A stretch of 64,000 nt of DNA from JANSWY01 sp965243755 (GCA_965243755.1 CBDEVW010000003.1:124001-188000); one strand, 5' to 3'; numbered from the stretch's first letter, positions 35,468-44,587 are shown. Notes: generated from the letters alone by a model not told the origin. Made by a program: numbers and translations.

Positions 35468-36727
35468 TTAATGCTGACTGTTTGCATAAAACTGAAATCC
35501 AACAAAACCATAGATGATCCAGGTGAACATTTTCAGTGCCAGTACTGGTACTGTCACCGACGACAGTAGTAGTATCACACAAGCTATCCCAAAGATGCTC
35601 CCGGCTGTTTTTAAGTTACGTTTGCTCTTTTCGTAGGTGGCATTACTTACAGAACTCACTACTATGGTCACCGCTATGCCTGAGAACAGCAGGTACAACC
35701 CAACATTGTACCACATGATCAGGTCTCCCAGGGTCAACATCATGATTCCTCCAATGATAGAAAGGCTTAGTAAAGCTGCAGTATAATTAGCTGTTTTTAA
35801 TTCGTTGGGTGTCAGCAGGTATTTGCCAAACGAATGGAATCTGAGAAAGATATTGGAGACCGGGCCAATGATCCAGGTGGAGATGGCAAAAACCAGGTAT
35901 AAGGCAATGACAATTTCCGCAAGCACCGAAAAGGCCCCTAAACTCTCGGAGTATTCACTTAATCCTCTGATCAACAGATAACCGATGATCACTACCGCCC
36001 ACCTTACCTGAGGTCGTAACCCCTGCATCCAGAAAATATATTTCAGGAACAACCGGTAATATAAATTGGTCGATTTGATGGCGTGAATCATTCCACTTCT
36101 GGCATAGTCATTATTGGGATCCAGCCGCAACGCTTCCCTGAAGTGCTCCTTAGCCTTTTTGATGTTACCCTTTTCCAGTTCTCCAAAACCCACCGTGGCA
36201 TGAGTATGTGGGTTCATGGGGTTGTTTTTTAGCGCCTGCTGGTCAGCGGCAATGTGCTGTTCTGTTCGACCCAACTTGAGAAGAGCTCTGCTGAGCTGGT
36301 TGAGACAAAGTTCGTGCTGTGCATCAATCTCCAAACCTGACTGTGCTGCTTCAAGCGCCTCTTCAAAACGTGCTTCCTCGAACAGTACCAGTGACTTTGC
36401 AGCATATGCATCCACCATACCAGGATAAAAGCTCAGGGCACTGTCCAGGAATTTAAGTGCTTGTTTGCGTTTACCCAATCGGGCTTGTGTAACTCCCTTG
36501 AGGTACAGGATGGAAGGGTTTGAAGGCTCCAGCTTCACAATGTCATCGACAATTTCATCCGCTTTTTCGTCCTGCCCCAGTCCAAGGTGAGTTTGTGCCA
36601 GAATAACCAGTCCCTCTATGTCCTCTGGGTTACTGGCCAAATATTGCTTAACTTCATTCTGCGCCTCACCATACCGATCCTGATGGAGTAAGTGCTCTGC
36701 TTTTCTTAATAATTTCTCTGTTTCCAT
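35468..36727 (-). CDS. TPR protein with C-terminal membrane domain
   Basis: A 419-residue protein. Residues 1-225 are about six TPR motifs (e.g. AEHLLHQDRYGEAQNEVKQYLASNPEDIEGLVILAQTHLGLGQ, PHTHATVGFGELEKGNIKKAKEHFREALRLDPNN), all before the membrane part. Five or so TM helices follow (~240-415). The TPR part faces the cytoplasm by the positive-inside rule (inference). It is 8 bp downstream of the AAA ATPase gene and 10 bp upstream of the MORN-TonB gene, and it could recruit the ATPase, which also carries TPRs, to the membrane. Confidence 0.8.
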   Translation of the reverse strand: METEKLLRKAEHLLHQDRYGEAQNEVKQYLASNPEDIEGLVILAQTHLGLGQDEKADEIVDDIVKLEPSNPSILYLKGVTQARLGKRKQALKFLDSALSFYPGMVDAYAAKSLVLFEEARFEEALEAAQSGLEIDAQHELCLNQLSRALLKLGRTEQHIAADQQALKNNPMNPHTHATVGFGELEKGNIKKAKEHFREALRLDPNNDYARSGMIHAIKSTNLYYRLFLKYIFWMQGLRPQVRWAVVIIGYLLIRGLSEYSESLGAFSVLAEIVIALYLVFAISTWIIGPVSNIFLRFHSFGKYLLTPNELKTANYTAALLSLSIIGGIMMLTLGDLIMWYNVGLYLLFSGIAVTIVVSSVSNATYEKSKRNLKTAGSIFGIACVILLLSSVTVPVLALKMFTWIIYGFVGFQFYANSQH

Positions 36728-36735
36728 ATGGTTGA

Positions 36736-38064
36736 TTACTTATTGATCTTTAAATAGGTCAGGATCTCATCGTAAATGCCCGAATCATTGGCGTACACTG
36801 CATAATTTTTGGCTGTTTGAAACCACTCCTTTGTACTGGGCTTTACCGTCTTGATCGCGGAAGCAAGGTCTTTTGTTCGCAATGGTGAAGGTTTTCCTTT
36901 TTTGATGGCATCCTGCAGTTTGGCCTCTACCGCCACATCAATACAGGCATTGATATCAGCCCCGGAATAACCTTCCGACAATTTCGCCAGCTTTTTATAA
37001 TCGATCTCTTCGATGGGCTTACCATTCAAAGCGATCTTAAATATTTCCGTTCTGCTTTCCAGCGAAGGAGGTTGTACAAAGATCATCCGATCAAAGCGTC
37101 CGGGTCTGCGAAATGCTGAATCGAGGTGCCATGGTGCATTGGTCGCTCCAATAACCAGGATGCCTTCATTGTCACTGTTCATGCCATCAAGCTCTGCCAG
37201 AAACTGGTTGATGAGGTTTCTTCCACCACTGGTTCTCAAGTCATTACGATTGGCACCTAAAGCATCGATCTCATCAAAGAAAAGGACACATGGTGACATG
37301 GCTCGTGCTTTTTCGAACACCATGTTCAGTTTCTTTTCGCTTTGGCCAATGTACATGTCCAGAATTTCGTCGATACCTACGGAGATGAACTGAGAATCGA
37401 TTTCTCCCGCAGTGGCTTTGGCCAGGTAAGTCTTACCACAACCCGGAGGGCCATAAAACAGAATGCCTCCTCCTATCTTTTTGCCATACGATTTGTAGAG
37501 ATCGGCATGTTGCAATGGGTGAATGATCTTGAGCTCAATTTGCTCTTTTTCATGTTGCATTCCTCCAACATCCCTGAACTTTACCTTATCCTTCTTCCCA
37601 AATATCTGATCCTCCACTTCATCCGAAAAGGATTGTTCTTCTTCATTGGTGGACTCCTGTCCTATGGGATCGATGATCAGTTTGGACGATATGCTATCAT
37701 CATTGAAATCAGGTTTTAACACCTTAATTCTGTGGAAGGTCTCCACTGCTTCGTTGATGTTGTTTTCATTGATCTGGACTTTGCAGAGCAGCTGAAGTGC
37801 CTCTATATTTTCGGGGGATTTTTCCAGCAACTCCTCCAGAATAATGATGGCTGTGCCGTAGTTGGCTTTCCCAAAATAGCTTCTGGCCAGACCCAGTTTG
37901 GCCATTTGGTGCTGAGGGTCTTTGCTGATCAAATCAAGGCATTGGCTTTGCAGACCATCCCAATCTTCATGCCTGACCATGGCATCCAGCAGGATTTGCA
38001 GTAAGTATTCATTGTCTGGTGAAGCTGCCAGTGCTTCTCTGAGCTTTTTGATTTCTTCGTTCAT
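36736..38064 (-). CDS. TPR-AAA+ ATPase of the CDC48/VPS4/FtsH class
   Basis: A 442-residue protein: N-terminal TPR repeats (~1-120), a linker, then one AAA domain (~163-420). Walker A is GPPGCGKT (205-212), Walker B FFDEID with Asp264-Glu265, and the second region of homology holds RRPGRFDR with arginine fingers Arg320 and Arg323. The pore-loop region follows SVGIDEILDMYIGQSEKK. It has no protease domain, so it is a classic-clade unfoldase or remodeler. TPRs in place of the usual N-domain are unusual. First gene of an operon with a TPR membrane protein, MORN-TonB protein and lipoprotein. Confidence 0.9.
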   Translation of the reverse strand: MNEEIKKLREALAASPDNEYLLQILLDAMVRHEDWDGLQSQCLDLISKDPQHQMAKLGLARSYFGKANYGTAIIILEELLEKSPENIEALQLLCKVQINENNINEAVETFHRIKVLKPDFNDDSISSKLIIDPIGQESTNEEEQSFSDEVEDQIFGKKDKVKFRDVGGMQHEKEQIELKIIHPLQHADLYKSYGKKIGGGILFYGPPGCGKTYLAKATAGEIDSQFISVGIDEILDMYIGQSEKKLNMVFEKARAMSPCVLFFDEIDALGANRNDLRTSGGRNLINQFLAELDGMNSDNEGILVIGATNAPWHLDSAFRRPGRFDRMIFVQPPSLESRTEIFKIALNGKPIEEIDYKKLAKLSEGYSGADINACIDVAVEAKLQDAIKKGKPSPLRTKDLASAIKTVKPSTKEWFQTAKNYAVYANDSGIYDEILTYLKINK

Positions 38065-38081
38065 AGGTTGAAAAATTGGCT

Positions 38082-38108
38082 CAAAGATAGGAAGATTGTT
38101 TGATCAAG
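38082..38108 (-). promoter_or_regulatory. Putative promoter of the AAA-TPR-TonB operon
   Basis: On the minus strand TATCTTTG (38082-38089) matches TAnnTTTG exactly. It is preceded, 15-18 bp upstream, by a TTG-containing stretch near 38105-38108 as a weak -33. The -7 element ends about 18 bp before the AAA start codon. Confidence 0.5.
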
Positions 38109-38137
38109 CAATTACGGATTAAATACGCTCGATTTAT

Positions 38138-38458
38138 TTATGCATTGTCACCAGATGTGGTTACATTTCTTATCATTGCAATTTCTTCGGCTTTTGAAAC
38201 GGTTACTTCTTCCAAATCAAAATCATCCTGCAAACCAAGCCAAAATTTAGGAGTTGTACCAAAATATTTACCTAACCTTAAAGCAGTATCTGCAGTAACT
38301 CTTCGGTTTGCTCTCAGAATCTCACTTATCCTTGTCTGAGGAATTCCTAAATCTTTTGATAATTTGTAAGCAGTTATCCCCAGAGGCTTTAAAAACTCTT
38401 CAGACAGAATTTCTCCAGGATGTATATTCGGCAACTTACCAGCTCTTTTCATTTTCAT
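38138..38458 (-). CDS. higA: HigA-family antitoxin
   Basis: A 106-residue protein that starts like HigA proteins (LPNIHPGEILSEEFLKPLGITAYKLSKDLGIPQTRISEILRANRRVTADTALRLGKYFGTTPKFWLGLQ). The Xre-type helix-turn-helix lies about residues 30-60. It binds and neutralises the HigB mRNase and represses the operon by binding the promoter. It is downstream of higB with a 6-bp gap, the usual higBA order. Confidence 0.95.
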   Translation of the reverse strand: MKMKRAGKLPNIHPGEILSEEFLKPLGITAYKLSKDLGIPQTRISEILRANRRVTADTALRLGKYFGTTPKFWLGLQDDFDLEEVTVSKAEEIAMIRNVTTSGDNA

Positions 38459-38464
38459 TCATTT

Positions 38465-38746
38465 TTAGTGATAGTCCATTATTTCCACCTCCAAAGCATT
38501 TCCTTCCTCCCAGATAAATATGATTCTCCATTGGTCGTTAATCCTGATACTATGGAAATCCTTTAAATTACCTTTTAACTTTTCAAGCCTGTTTGATGGA
38601 GGAATTCTTAGATCAGAGATATTTTGAGAGTTGTTTAGCATTCTTAATTTTCTCCTTCCTATCGTTTGAATTTCCAGAGGCCATTTACTAACCCGTTCAC
38701 CCAACCAAACCTTTTCTGTTTCTTTAGAACCAAATGTCAATATCAT
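38465..38746 (-). CDS. higB: HigB-family mRNA interferase toxin
   Basis: A 93-residue RelE-superfamily toxin of full length. The family landmarks are intact: SKETEKVWLGERVSKWP, IGRRKLRMLNNSQNISDLRIPPSNRLEKLKG, SIRINDQWRIIF and VEIMDYH at the end. It would cleave ribosome-bound mRNA when free of HigA. It lies first in the operon. Confidence 0.95.
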   Translation of the reverse strand: MILTFGSKETEKVWLGERVSKWPLEIQTIGRRKLRMLNNSQNISDLRIPPSNRLEKLKGNLKDFHSIRINDQWRIIFIWEEGNALEVEIMDYH

Positions 38747-38749
38747 GAT

Positions 38750-38770
38750 TAACGCTACACGTTAGTAACG
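38750..38770. promoter_or_regulatory. Candidate HigA operator upstream of higB
   Basis: TAACG (38750-38754), CTACA, CGTTA (38760-38764), with a third TAACG half-site at 38766-38770. It sits 3 bp upstream of the higB start codon, the expected place for an autorepressor site. Confidence 0.45.
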
Positions 38771-38806
38771 CCAAAGGTAAGCAATAAGTTCCTTACATAA
38801 AAGTGC

Positions 38807-39316
38807 TTAAATTTCCATCCAGTTCCTTGCCGCCTTTTCCAGTTTTTGTTTCAGTTGTTTTGGGATGCTGCCTTCCTCCAACCAGGCATGCACATTTCCC
38901 AGATAATGCATTCCCAGGTAATTGGCAGATGCGCTGAATGGTACGGTAAATCCATCGTTCAATTCCTGCTCACCACTGCAACTGATGAGTGCCATGTTTT
39001 TCCCACGAAGCTGATACCCGATCTCTTTGTGTACCTTCAGACAATCAGTGAAGCGGTCGAAGAAGTTTTTCATGAGACCACTCATGGCATACCAATAGAC
39101 TGGTGTGGCGAAGATGATGGTGTCATGATCATTGGCAATCCTTTGCATTAATGGGATAAAGTCATCGTTGTTTTTGTGGTGATAATCATAGGGTGATATG
39201 TGAAGTGATTTAAGCGCAACCACTTCAAACTGATTGATGCTTTTGACAAACTCAACCACTTTGGCGGTATGACCATCGATTCTGGAGCTGCCCTGAATGA
39301 TAATTCCTCTGTTCAT
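38807..39316 (-). CDS. Flavodoxin-fold NAD(P)H oxidoreductase
   Basis: A 169-residue flavodoxin-like/NADPH-dependent FMN reductase. The FMN phosphate loop is GSSRIDGHTAKVV (9-21); ATPVYWYAMSGLMKNFFDRF (~70-89) is the conserved second flavin-binding stretch. It lies upstream of the amidohydrolase with a 50-bp gap or more. Likely a quinone or azo reductase acting in the cytoplasm (inference). Confidence 0.85.
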   Translation of the reverse strand: MNRGIIIQGSSRIDGHTAKVVEFVKSINQFEVVALKSLHISPYDYHHKNNDDFIPLMQRIANDHDTIIFATPVYWYAMSGLMKNFFDRFTDCLKVHKEIGYQLRGKNMALISCSGEQELNDGFTVPFSASANYLGMHYLGNVHAWLEEGSIPKQLKQKLEKAARNWMEI

Positions 39317-39372
39317 TCTTTCATTTATTTTGAACCCGATTTAAAGTTATTTTTCAACCTTCTGCTAATCTG

Positions 39373-40887
39373 CTAATGCCGGTTGTCTTTCATCAGCCTT
39401 AGGAACATCTTCACAGAAATAGACCATCCATTTATTCCTGAAGCATTGTTTTCCACATACTGCTTCATATTGTCAATGTCTTCTTTTTCATACAGGCTTC
39501 CATTATATACAAGGCAATCCATGGTGGTGGTGTTTCTGATATCTTCCAAAGGGTTTTCATCTAAGATAAGAATGTCTGCTATCTTTTTTTCGTCGATGGT
39601 GCCATAAGATTCCGATAAGTTAAAATAAGCCGCAGGTGTGATGGTGGCACTTTCCAATGCTTCTGCCGGTGACAAACCCGCCTTCACCAACTCTTCCAGT
39701 TCCCTGTGTAAGCTAAATCCGGGAAATGAATATGGGTCATAGGAGTCGGTTCCCGCCAATATTTTCAAACCTTTTTGATGAGCCAATCCTGTCAGCACCA
39801 ACCCTTTTTCATAAAACTCATTCAGGTATTGCTGATTTTCTGCCAACTTCGAATACTCCTGCATTTCTGATACATCGTCTTGCCAAATCAGGGAGACCAA
39901 TTGTGGAATGTACTTCAGGTTGGGATCCTGTAAAAATGCTTCATCATTTACAGAAGCCTCGTATTTGCGAGTAACATGCGTGGGGCAGAAATAGGTGTCG
40001 TTGGCGATCATCACCTCTACCAGTTCATAGAATTTTTCATCATCAAAACCTGCCAGCATCTCGATGGATGATGGTCTGTCCTCCTGATTTGGCTCATCCT
40101 CTGCATACAATGCCCTGTAATAGGCGCGATTTTGATCGGCCAGTGGATTCGAGTGCTTCAGAAACAGGTGGGCATGCTCAAAGCTCCTCTGTCCTGCCTT
40201 TGAGGCATCTATTGGGTTAATGGCATTGGGGTAATGGCCCGCAAAGACAACATTCTTCCTTCTTGCCTCCTCAGCGAGAGCAAAATACCTATCTGGTAAA
40301 ATGCCGGAATAAATTTTAATGAAAGTCTGTCTGTCTTTGGCAGTTCTGCTTACCACCTCCTTTACGTTTTGATCATCGTAATTGGCTCCAACTATCTCAT
40401 CTGCAAAACCGATTAATCTTGGCCCTAACAATAGTCCGGTCTCTATTTCCCTTCTCCACCGAATCCTTTCCTCATTGATATTAACTATCCCCTGCATGTC
40501 GCGGATATTGGTCACACCATTTGCAATGTGCAGCGGCATGATAACCTGTGGAGCAATCTGAAATGCCAGGTGCGAATGCATGTCCCATAATCCAGCCAGG
40601 GCATATTTACCAGTACCATCAACGATCTGCGTCAGGCTATCTCCGGGAATTACTCCAGAGGTGACTGCAACGATCCTGTTTCCCTTAATGTGAATGAATT
40701 GACCTGATATGATTGAATCATTGGCCACATCTACTATGTTGATGTTTGATATGATGTAATGGTTTTCGGCTGCTTTCTGAGCTAAAGGTTCCGGTGTAGG
40801 GATCAGGTACAGCACTATGACAAGACTTAATACTGATCCGGTTAAAATCAATGCATACCTGAGTAGCTTAATGGCTAATTTCTTCAT
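39373..40887 (-). CDS. Amidohydrolase-superfamily enzyme, membrane-anchored
   Basis: A 504-residue protein with an N-terminal membrane helix or uncleaved signal (ALILTGSVLSLVIVLYLI, residues 12-29). The TIM-barrel amidohydrolase has HSH at 104-106 (first metal site), Lys191 (TFIKIYSG, possible carboxylated Lys), His218 (FAGHYP), His238 (SFEHAH) and Asp381 (AGTDSY). It resembles the imidazolonepropionase/prolidase-like branch. The substrate cannot be predicted. Confidence 0.85.
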   Translation of the reverse strand: MKKLAIKLLRYALILTGSVLSLVIVLYLIPTPEPLAQKAAENHYIISNINIVDVANDSIISGQFIHIKGNRIVAVTSGVIPGDSLTQIVDGTGKYALAGLWDMHSHLAFQIAPQVIMPLHIANGVTNIRDMQGIVNINEERIRWRREIETGLLLGPRLIGFADEIVGANYDDQNVKEVVSRTAKDRQTFIKIYSGILPDRYFALAEEARRKNVVFAGHYPNAINPIDASKAGQRSFEHAHLFLKHSNPLADQNRAYYRALYAEDEPNQEDRPSSIEMLAGFDDEKFYELVEVMIANDTYFCPTHVTRKYEASVNDEAFLQDPNLKYIPQLVSLIWQDDVSEMQEYSKLAENQQYLNEFYEKGLVLTGLAHQKGLKILAGTDSYDPYSFPGFSLHRELEELVKAGLSPAEALESATITPAAYFNLSESYGTIDEKKIADILILDENPLEDIRNTTTMDCLVYNGSLYEKEDIDNMKQYVENNASGINGWSISVKMFLRLMKDNRH

Positions 40888-40934
40888 TAATGGATTATTT
40901 GTAAGTGATTTGTAAAAATTACCTGAAGATGGTT

Positions 40935-41375
40935 TCAGGATTCAGAATGTTCTAACTGCGTATTATCAGGTGGTTGCCAGGTCCAGGCGTACCAGATGAT
41001 GAATACCGTTGTAGAGATCTCGATTACAGCAAAAAATATATAGTGATAACTGGCCCCTCCCATCAGTAGTGTGGCTATCATGATGACCGTTTTGATAAAC
41101 CCAGCGACAATATTTGCGATGCGATTTGTTTTATACTTCAATATTCGGGAAAGCAAAACCATGGCGATAGATATTTCCATTATAGCCCCAGAAATCAGCA
41201 GGGTAATTTCATTCATAGTGATGCCTGCTACTTCACCAGTAAGCAACGCGTTTAACAAATCGGCTGACATCAGGGACAAAACATCACAATACAGGTAGTT
41301 TAAGGTCACAAATATCCAAAGGGTAGATAAAATTACTTTTCTGTTTTTGACCGGTTCGTTGGTGTTCATCGTCAT
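40935..41375 (-). CDS. DUF6326-family membrane protein
   Basis: A 146-residue protein with four predicted TM helices. The order KVILSTLWIFVTLNYLYCDVLSL ... ISGAIMEISIAMVLLSRILKYKTNRIANI ... VFIIWYAWTW matches the DUF6326 pattern as I recall it. Function unknown. It stands alone between the amidohydrolase gene and the Gly/Cys-tail gene. Confidence 0.7.
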   Translation of the reverse strand: MTMNTNEPVKNRKVILSTLWIFVTLNYLYCDVLSLMSADLLNALLTGEVAGITMNEITLLISGAIMEISIAMVLLSRILKYKTNRIANIVAGFIKTVIMIATLLMGGASYHYIFFAVIEISTTVFIIWYAWTWQPPDNTQLEHSES

Positions 41376-41462
41376 AGTTTTTTCGAATGACGAGCAACGC
41401 GGCTATTTGTTACAAAGTAATTTTAGATTGGGGCAGCAATTGTAATACAGCTGTTGTAACGG

Positions 41463-42362
41463 TTAAGCACCGCAACCACCACATCCACCGCAACCACCAC
41501 ATCCACTGCAGCCTGAGCACCCAGAGGAATAGGAGTCTCCACCTGATGCATCGAATCCACCAAACCAACCTGATGAGTCACTATCGCTTTCGTATGTTCC
41601 AAATGTTGACTGGAAATGCTCAGAGGCTGATTCCGCAAAATCCTGGAGAGCATCAAGGGTTTCATATATTAAAATCCCTTCCAGAACAGGCATTGATCTA
41701 AAATCTATATAATCGTAAGCAGGTGTACTTTCTACTACAGTGGAATTTATAGAATCTCTTCTCTTCTCTTTGTCCTCAAGTCTTTTCAGCACCATTTTAA
41801 GATCATTAGGTGTCCCTTCTTCAATCAATAAGATGTTAGTGCCAAGCTCTTCAAAAATATCTTTAATTTCACCAGGGGTGATCGTGTCTGACTTTAGTCT
41901 TCCCGCAGCAATGAAAATAATATTTTCGACTTCTTCTTGAAACTCAACACCTTCCTGGGTCAATTTAAATTTTGAAAAATAGCTAATAAGAGCCCAGGAA
42001 GGTGATGGCTTGAAATAATCGGACAATTGCGGTTGCAGGTATTGTTTTTTAAAGGATCTGGTGCTTCTTATTTTTGATTTGACAAGTTTCATCATTTCAT
42101 GAATTGTCAGGTATAAATCTGCTGATGGTTCAAATGGTGCTGTAAATAACAATTCATGAGGTTTTGACTGATAAGAAGCCCAATTTTCACCTCGACTAAC
42201 CTGCTTTGATGTGTAGTTTGATTTTTCAATTTCCTTATAGGCCAACACCTTTTTCAGTAAAAGATCTAAAAAAGTTAATCTCAGTAATTCCGCCAGTTTG
42301 CTACCATTTGCATTGATGAGAAATTTAATTTCAGCAGGAGACAGAGTTCGAAGTTCTTTCAT
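41463..42362 (-). CDS. Protein with C-terminal Gly/Cys triplet-repeat tail (TIGR04222-like tail)
   Basis: A 299-residue protein I cannot assign with confidence. Residues 1-250 are soluble and mostly helical, with Lys/Glu-rich segments (VKSKIRSTRSFKKQYLQ, LKMVLKRLEDKEKRRDS). After a Ser/Gly/Asp-rich linker (~258-280) the protein ends in a tail with six Cys, each spaced by two small residues (GCSGCSGCGGCGGCGGCGA). Similar tails are known from TIGR04222 proteins. Its start overlaps the end of the GRDP-like gene by 4 bp, so they are coupled. No TM segment is visible, unlike typical TIGR04222 proteins. Confidence 0.6.
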   Translation of the reverse strand: MKELRTLSPAEIKFLINANGSKLAELLRLTFLDLLLKKVLAYKEIEKSNYTSKQVSRGENWASYQSKPHELLFTAPFEPSADLYLTIHEMMKLVKSKIRSTRSFKKQYLQPQLSDYFKPSPSWALISYFSKFKLTQEGVEFQEEVENIIFIAAGRLKSDTITPGEIKDIFEELGTNILLIEEGTPNDLKMVLKRLEDKEKRRDSINSTVVESTPAYDYIDFRSMPVLEGILIYETLDALQDFAESASEHFQSTFGTYESDSDSSGWFGGFDASGGDSYSSGCSGCSGCGGCGGCGGCGA

Positions 42363-42862
42363 TTCTTAAACAGATTTTTGATTCGTTTTGGTATTATTAG
42401 ATAGTCATGTTTGGAAACTCTCATAAAAACTATTTTGCGAAAACGTTCATTTACAGAGGGCCATATATCACGAGGTGCTTGCTCATTGAACGTTGTTTCA
42501 TACAATTTAAGTGTATTAGCGTACAGATCAGCATATTTAGCCTTTTCCTTACCTCCTCCTTTTGTAGGACCGTGATGGATTTTACGTTTTAATATACCTT
42601 CACAGAAATCATCCCAATAATCTCTTGTATAAATTAGATGTAAATGCCATACCTGATCAACCTGATCCGATGGTGTCAGAGAGTATGGTTGGATACATAA
42701 AAGAAACATAAACTTCTTATACTCCAGAACGGTCCTTATGGCGTATGAAAGGTCCCAACCATTTTCACGGGCCAATCTGTCAGAAAAAGAAAATTCCGCA
42801 TCTGGCACCCCAATATCATATGATTTTATGCTTTCCCACAATTCTTTCTCTTCATGATTCAT
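42359..42862 (-). CDS. Glycine-rich-domain-protein-like (GRDP-like) protein
   Basis: A 167-residue protein. Its centre (SDQVDQVWHLHLIYTRDYWDDFCEGILKRKIHHGPTKGGGKEKAKYADLYANTLKLYETTF, ~63-122) matches the conserved core of plant and bacterial glycine-rich-domain-containing proteins, where WHxHLxYTxxYxxDFC and I-H-H-G-P-x-x-G are landmarks. Such proteins tend to lie next to Gly/Cys-tailed proteins, as here. The His/Asp pattern suggests metal binding, but no activity is known to me. It sits 27 bp downstream of the MORN-TonB gene. Confidence 0.75.
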   Translation of the reverse strand: MNHEEKELWESIKSYDIGVPDAEFSFSDRLARENGWDLSYAIRTVLEYKKFMFLLCIQPYSLTPSDQVDQVWHLHLIYTRDYWDDFCEGILKRKIHHGPTKGGGKEKAKYADLYANTLKLYETTFNEQAPRDIWPSVNERFRKIVFMRVSKHDYLIIPKRIKNLFKK

Positions 42863-42889
42863 GCTACCTCATTCTCATTTATAATTGAA

Positions 42890-44587
42890 TTAATCCAACA
42901 ATTTAAATATCACTGGTATGACCATTGTCACTCCGGAAGGTTGTCCTCTAATCTTTCCTGGATAGAAATTATCTGCTTTCTCAATCACCCTGACTGCTTC
43001 TTTATCAAGACTGGGAAGCAAGCTATTCAGGGCTTTTACCTCTGTTGTATTTCCAAATTTATCTACTGTGAATTGTACATAAACACGACCTTGAACATTC
43101 ATTCTTCGCGCGTAGTATGGATAATTAATTTCATTTCCCAGGTAAGCGAACAACGCCTGATCTCCTCCTATGTATTCCGGTGGTTCGAATATTGCATTGT
43201 ATTGAAATTGTTTCCCTTCGCGATCGAAACCTGTTCCTTCCATTAAAACTCCATCAATATAGATTTCCTCAAAAGTATAATACCTGAACCGTTGACTACC
43301 TTTCCACTTACCAGTTTTTTTCCCTTCATAAACTTCACCCTCTGAGGTTATTGTATACCCTATCGATTCTTTGTATTTCCCGGTTCCATTGATGACCAGT
43401 TGATTCCCCTGCTGGTCGAAATACTCCAGGACAAGGTAAGCATGATCAATGTTCAAAGAAGTATCGTATTTGATCACTTGCTTGAGTTGATCGTGTTGGT
43501 AATATTCCTTAAAAATGCCTGTCCTTCTAAAGTTCCTGAAAGACCCGGTCGATGAAATGTTGCCATTTTTATATCGTATGAAAGATCCATTCTCAATATG
43601 TGATAATCCGGGATCAGGTATTTCATAGATTTCTCTTGCCTGAATATTGTATTTTCCTGCTATCAATGTTTCAGGCAACCAGGTATCCGGTGTGATATGA
43701 AGAAATGAATCCTGAAACCTTTCATAATCCCTCTCAAAATCGATGACCTTAACAGTGGTGTCATTTAAATATTTAAAGCTACGGACGAAATAAGCATGGT
43801 TCAGATCAGTCTCATTAAAATCCTGATCCAGATAATAATATTTCACGTCGGGTTGAAAAGGTGATTTTGGTTTAAATAGTCTTGGCAAAAACAACTCCTT
43901 TACCAGGATACGATCAAAGAAATATGGGCTAATCTTTTCCCTCCACTTCAGAAGCCATGGGATTATATAAGAACTAGCAGCAGGCGCCCCGTTTTCACTG
44001 GCGTCAATATATTCCTGAATAAATGAATCCTTTTTATTGCTACAGTATAACGCAATCAAAAATTTGGAAGAACTCAATGTGGACAAATGTCTGTCCAAAG
44101 TAATCGCCAGTGCTTGGTGGTCCCTGTGATTAAATTCTGATAATGCAATGGTATCTATCACGGTATCAACCCATTTAAGTCTTAAACCTGTGCTATCCAG
44201 GACATCATAGTAATAGTAATAAAGAAACAGTTGATCCCCAATTATAGCAGATGAGTCCGGATTCATGTCGAGGGCGCCAGACAGTTTACTTGACAAGACC
44301 ATTTCTTTTAGGTCTTTCAGGTCTTTATCGAAATACCATTTGTCCGGATCTAAGCCATTTATTTCATCTATATAACTTTCAATATTCTTCACCTTTGTCA
44401 TTCCATGGTAAGTAGTATCCAGGTGCACTTCAAAGGCTTTAACTACTTCTGTGAGCGCATGACTCTCGTTGGGACCAAGTATGTTTTCAAAAATGGCTAT
44501 TGGATCATTCGAGTCCTGTGCAAACAGACCAATAGGAATCATCAGACAGCAAGCGGCGAAGAGTAATTTCAATGGTTGAATCAACAT
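42890..44587 (-). CDS. Large MORN-repeat protein with C-terminal TonB domain
   Basis: A 565-residue protein with a signal peptide (to about residue 23, LFAQ), an unrecognised ~300-residue N-terminal region, MORN-like repeats (~325-470, e.g. FIRYKNGNISSTGSFRNFRRTGIFKEYYQHDQLKQVIKYD) and a TonB C-terminal domain (~485-565, MNVQGRVYVQFTVDKFGNTTEVKALN and KEAVRVIEKADNFYPGKIRGQPSGVTMVIPVIFKL). It is a paralogue of 34510-35457 (same ending VIPVIFKL versus VLPIVFKL). It is first of three genes with the GRDP-like and Gly/Cys-tail proteins. Confidence 0.8.
   Translation of the reverse strand: MLIQPLKLLFAACCLMIPIGLFAQDSNDPIAIFENILGPNESHALTEVVKAFEVHLDTTYHGMTKVKNIESYIDEINGLDPDKWYFDKDLKDLKEMVLSSKLSGALDMNPDSSAIIGDQLFLYYYYYDVLDSTGLRLKWVDTVIDTIALSEFNHRDHQALAITLDRHLSTLSSSKFLIALYCSNKKDSFIQEYIDASENGAPAASSYIIPWLLKWREKISPYFFDRILVKELFLPRLFKPKSPFQPDVKYYYLDQDFNETDLNHAYFVRSFKYLNDTTVKVIDFERDYERFQDSFLHITPDTWLPETLIAGKYNIQAREIYEIPDPGLSHIENGSFIRYKNGNISSTGSFRNFRRTGIFKEYYQHDQLKQVIKYDTSLNIDHAYLVLEYFDQQGNQLVINGTGKYKESIGYTITSEGEVYEGKKTGKWKGSQRFRYYTFEEIYIDGVLMEGTGFDREGKQFQYNAIFEPPEYIGGDQALFAYLGNEINYPYYARRMNVQGRVYVQFTVDKFGNTTEVKALNSLLPSLDKEAVRVIEKADNFYPGKIRGQPSGVTMVIPVIFKLLD

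Noticed and set aside
38138..38746. higBA as a novel system
   Set aside because: Both proteins match the well-known HigB/HigA families in length, order and motifs; only the operator candidate is worth noting.
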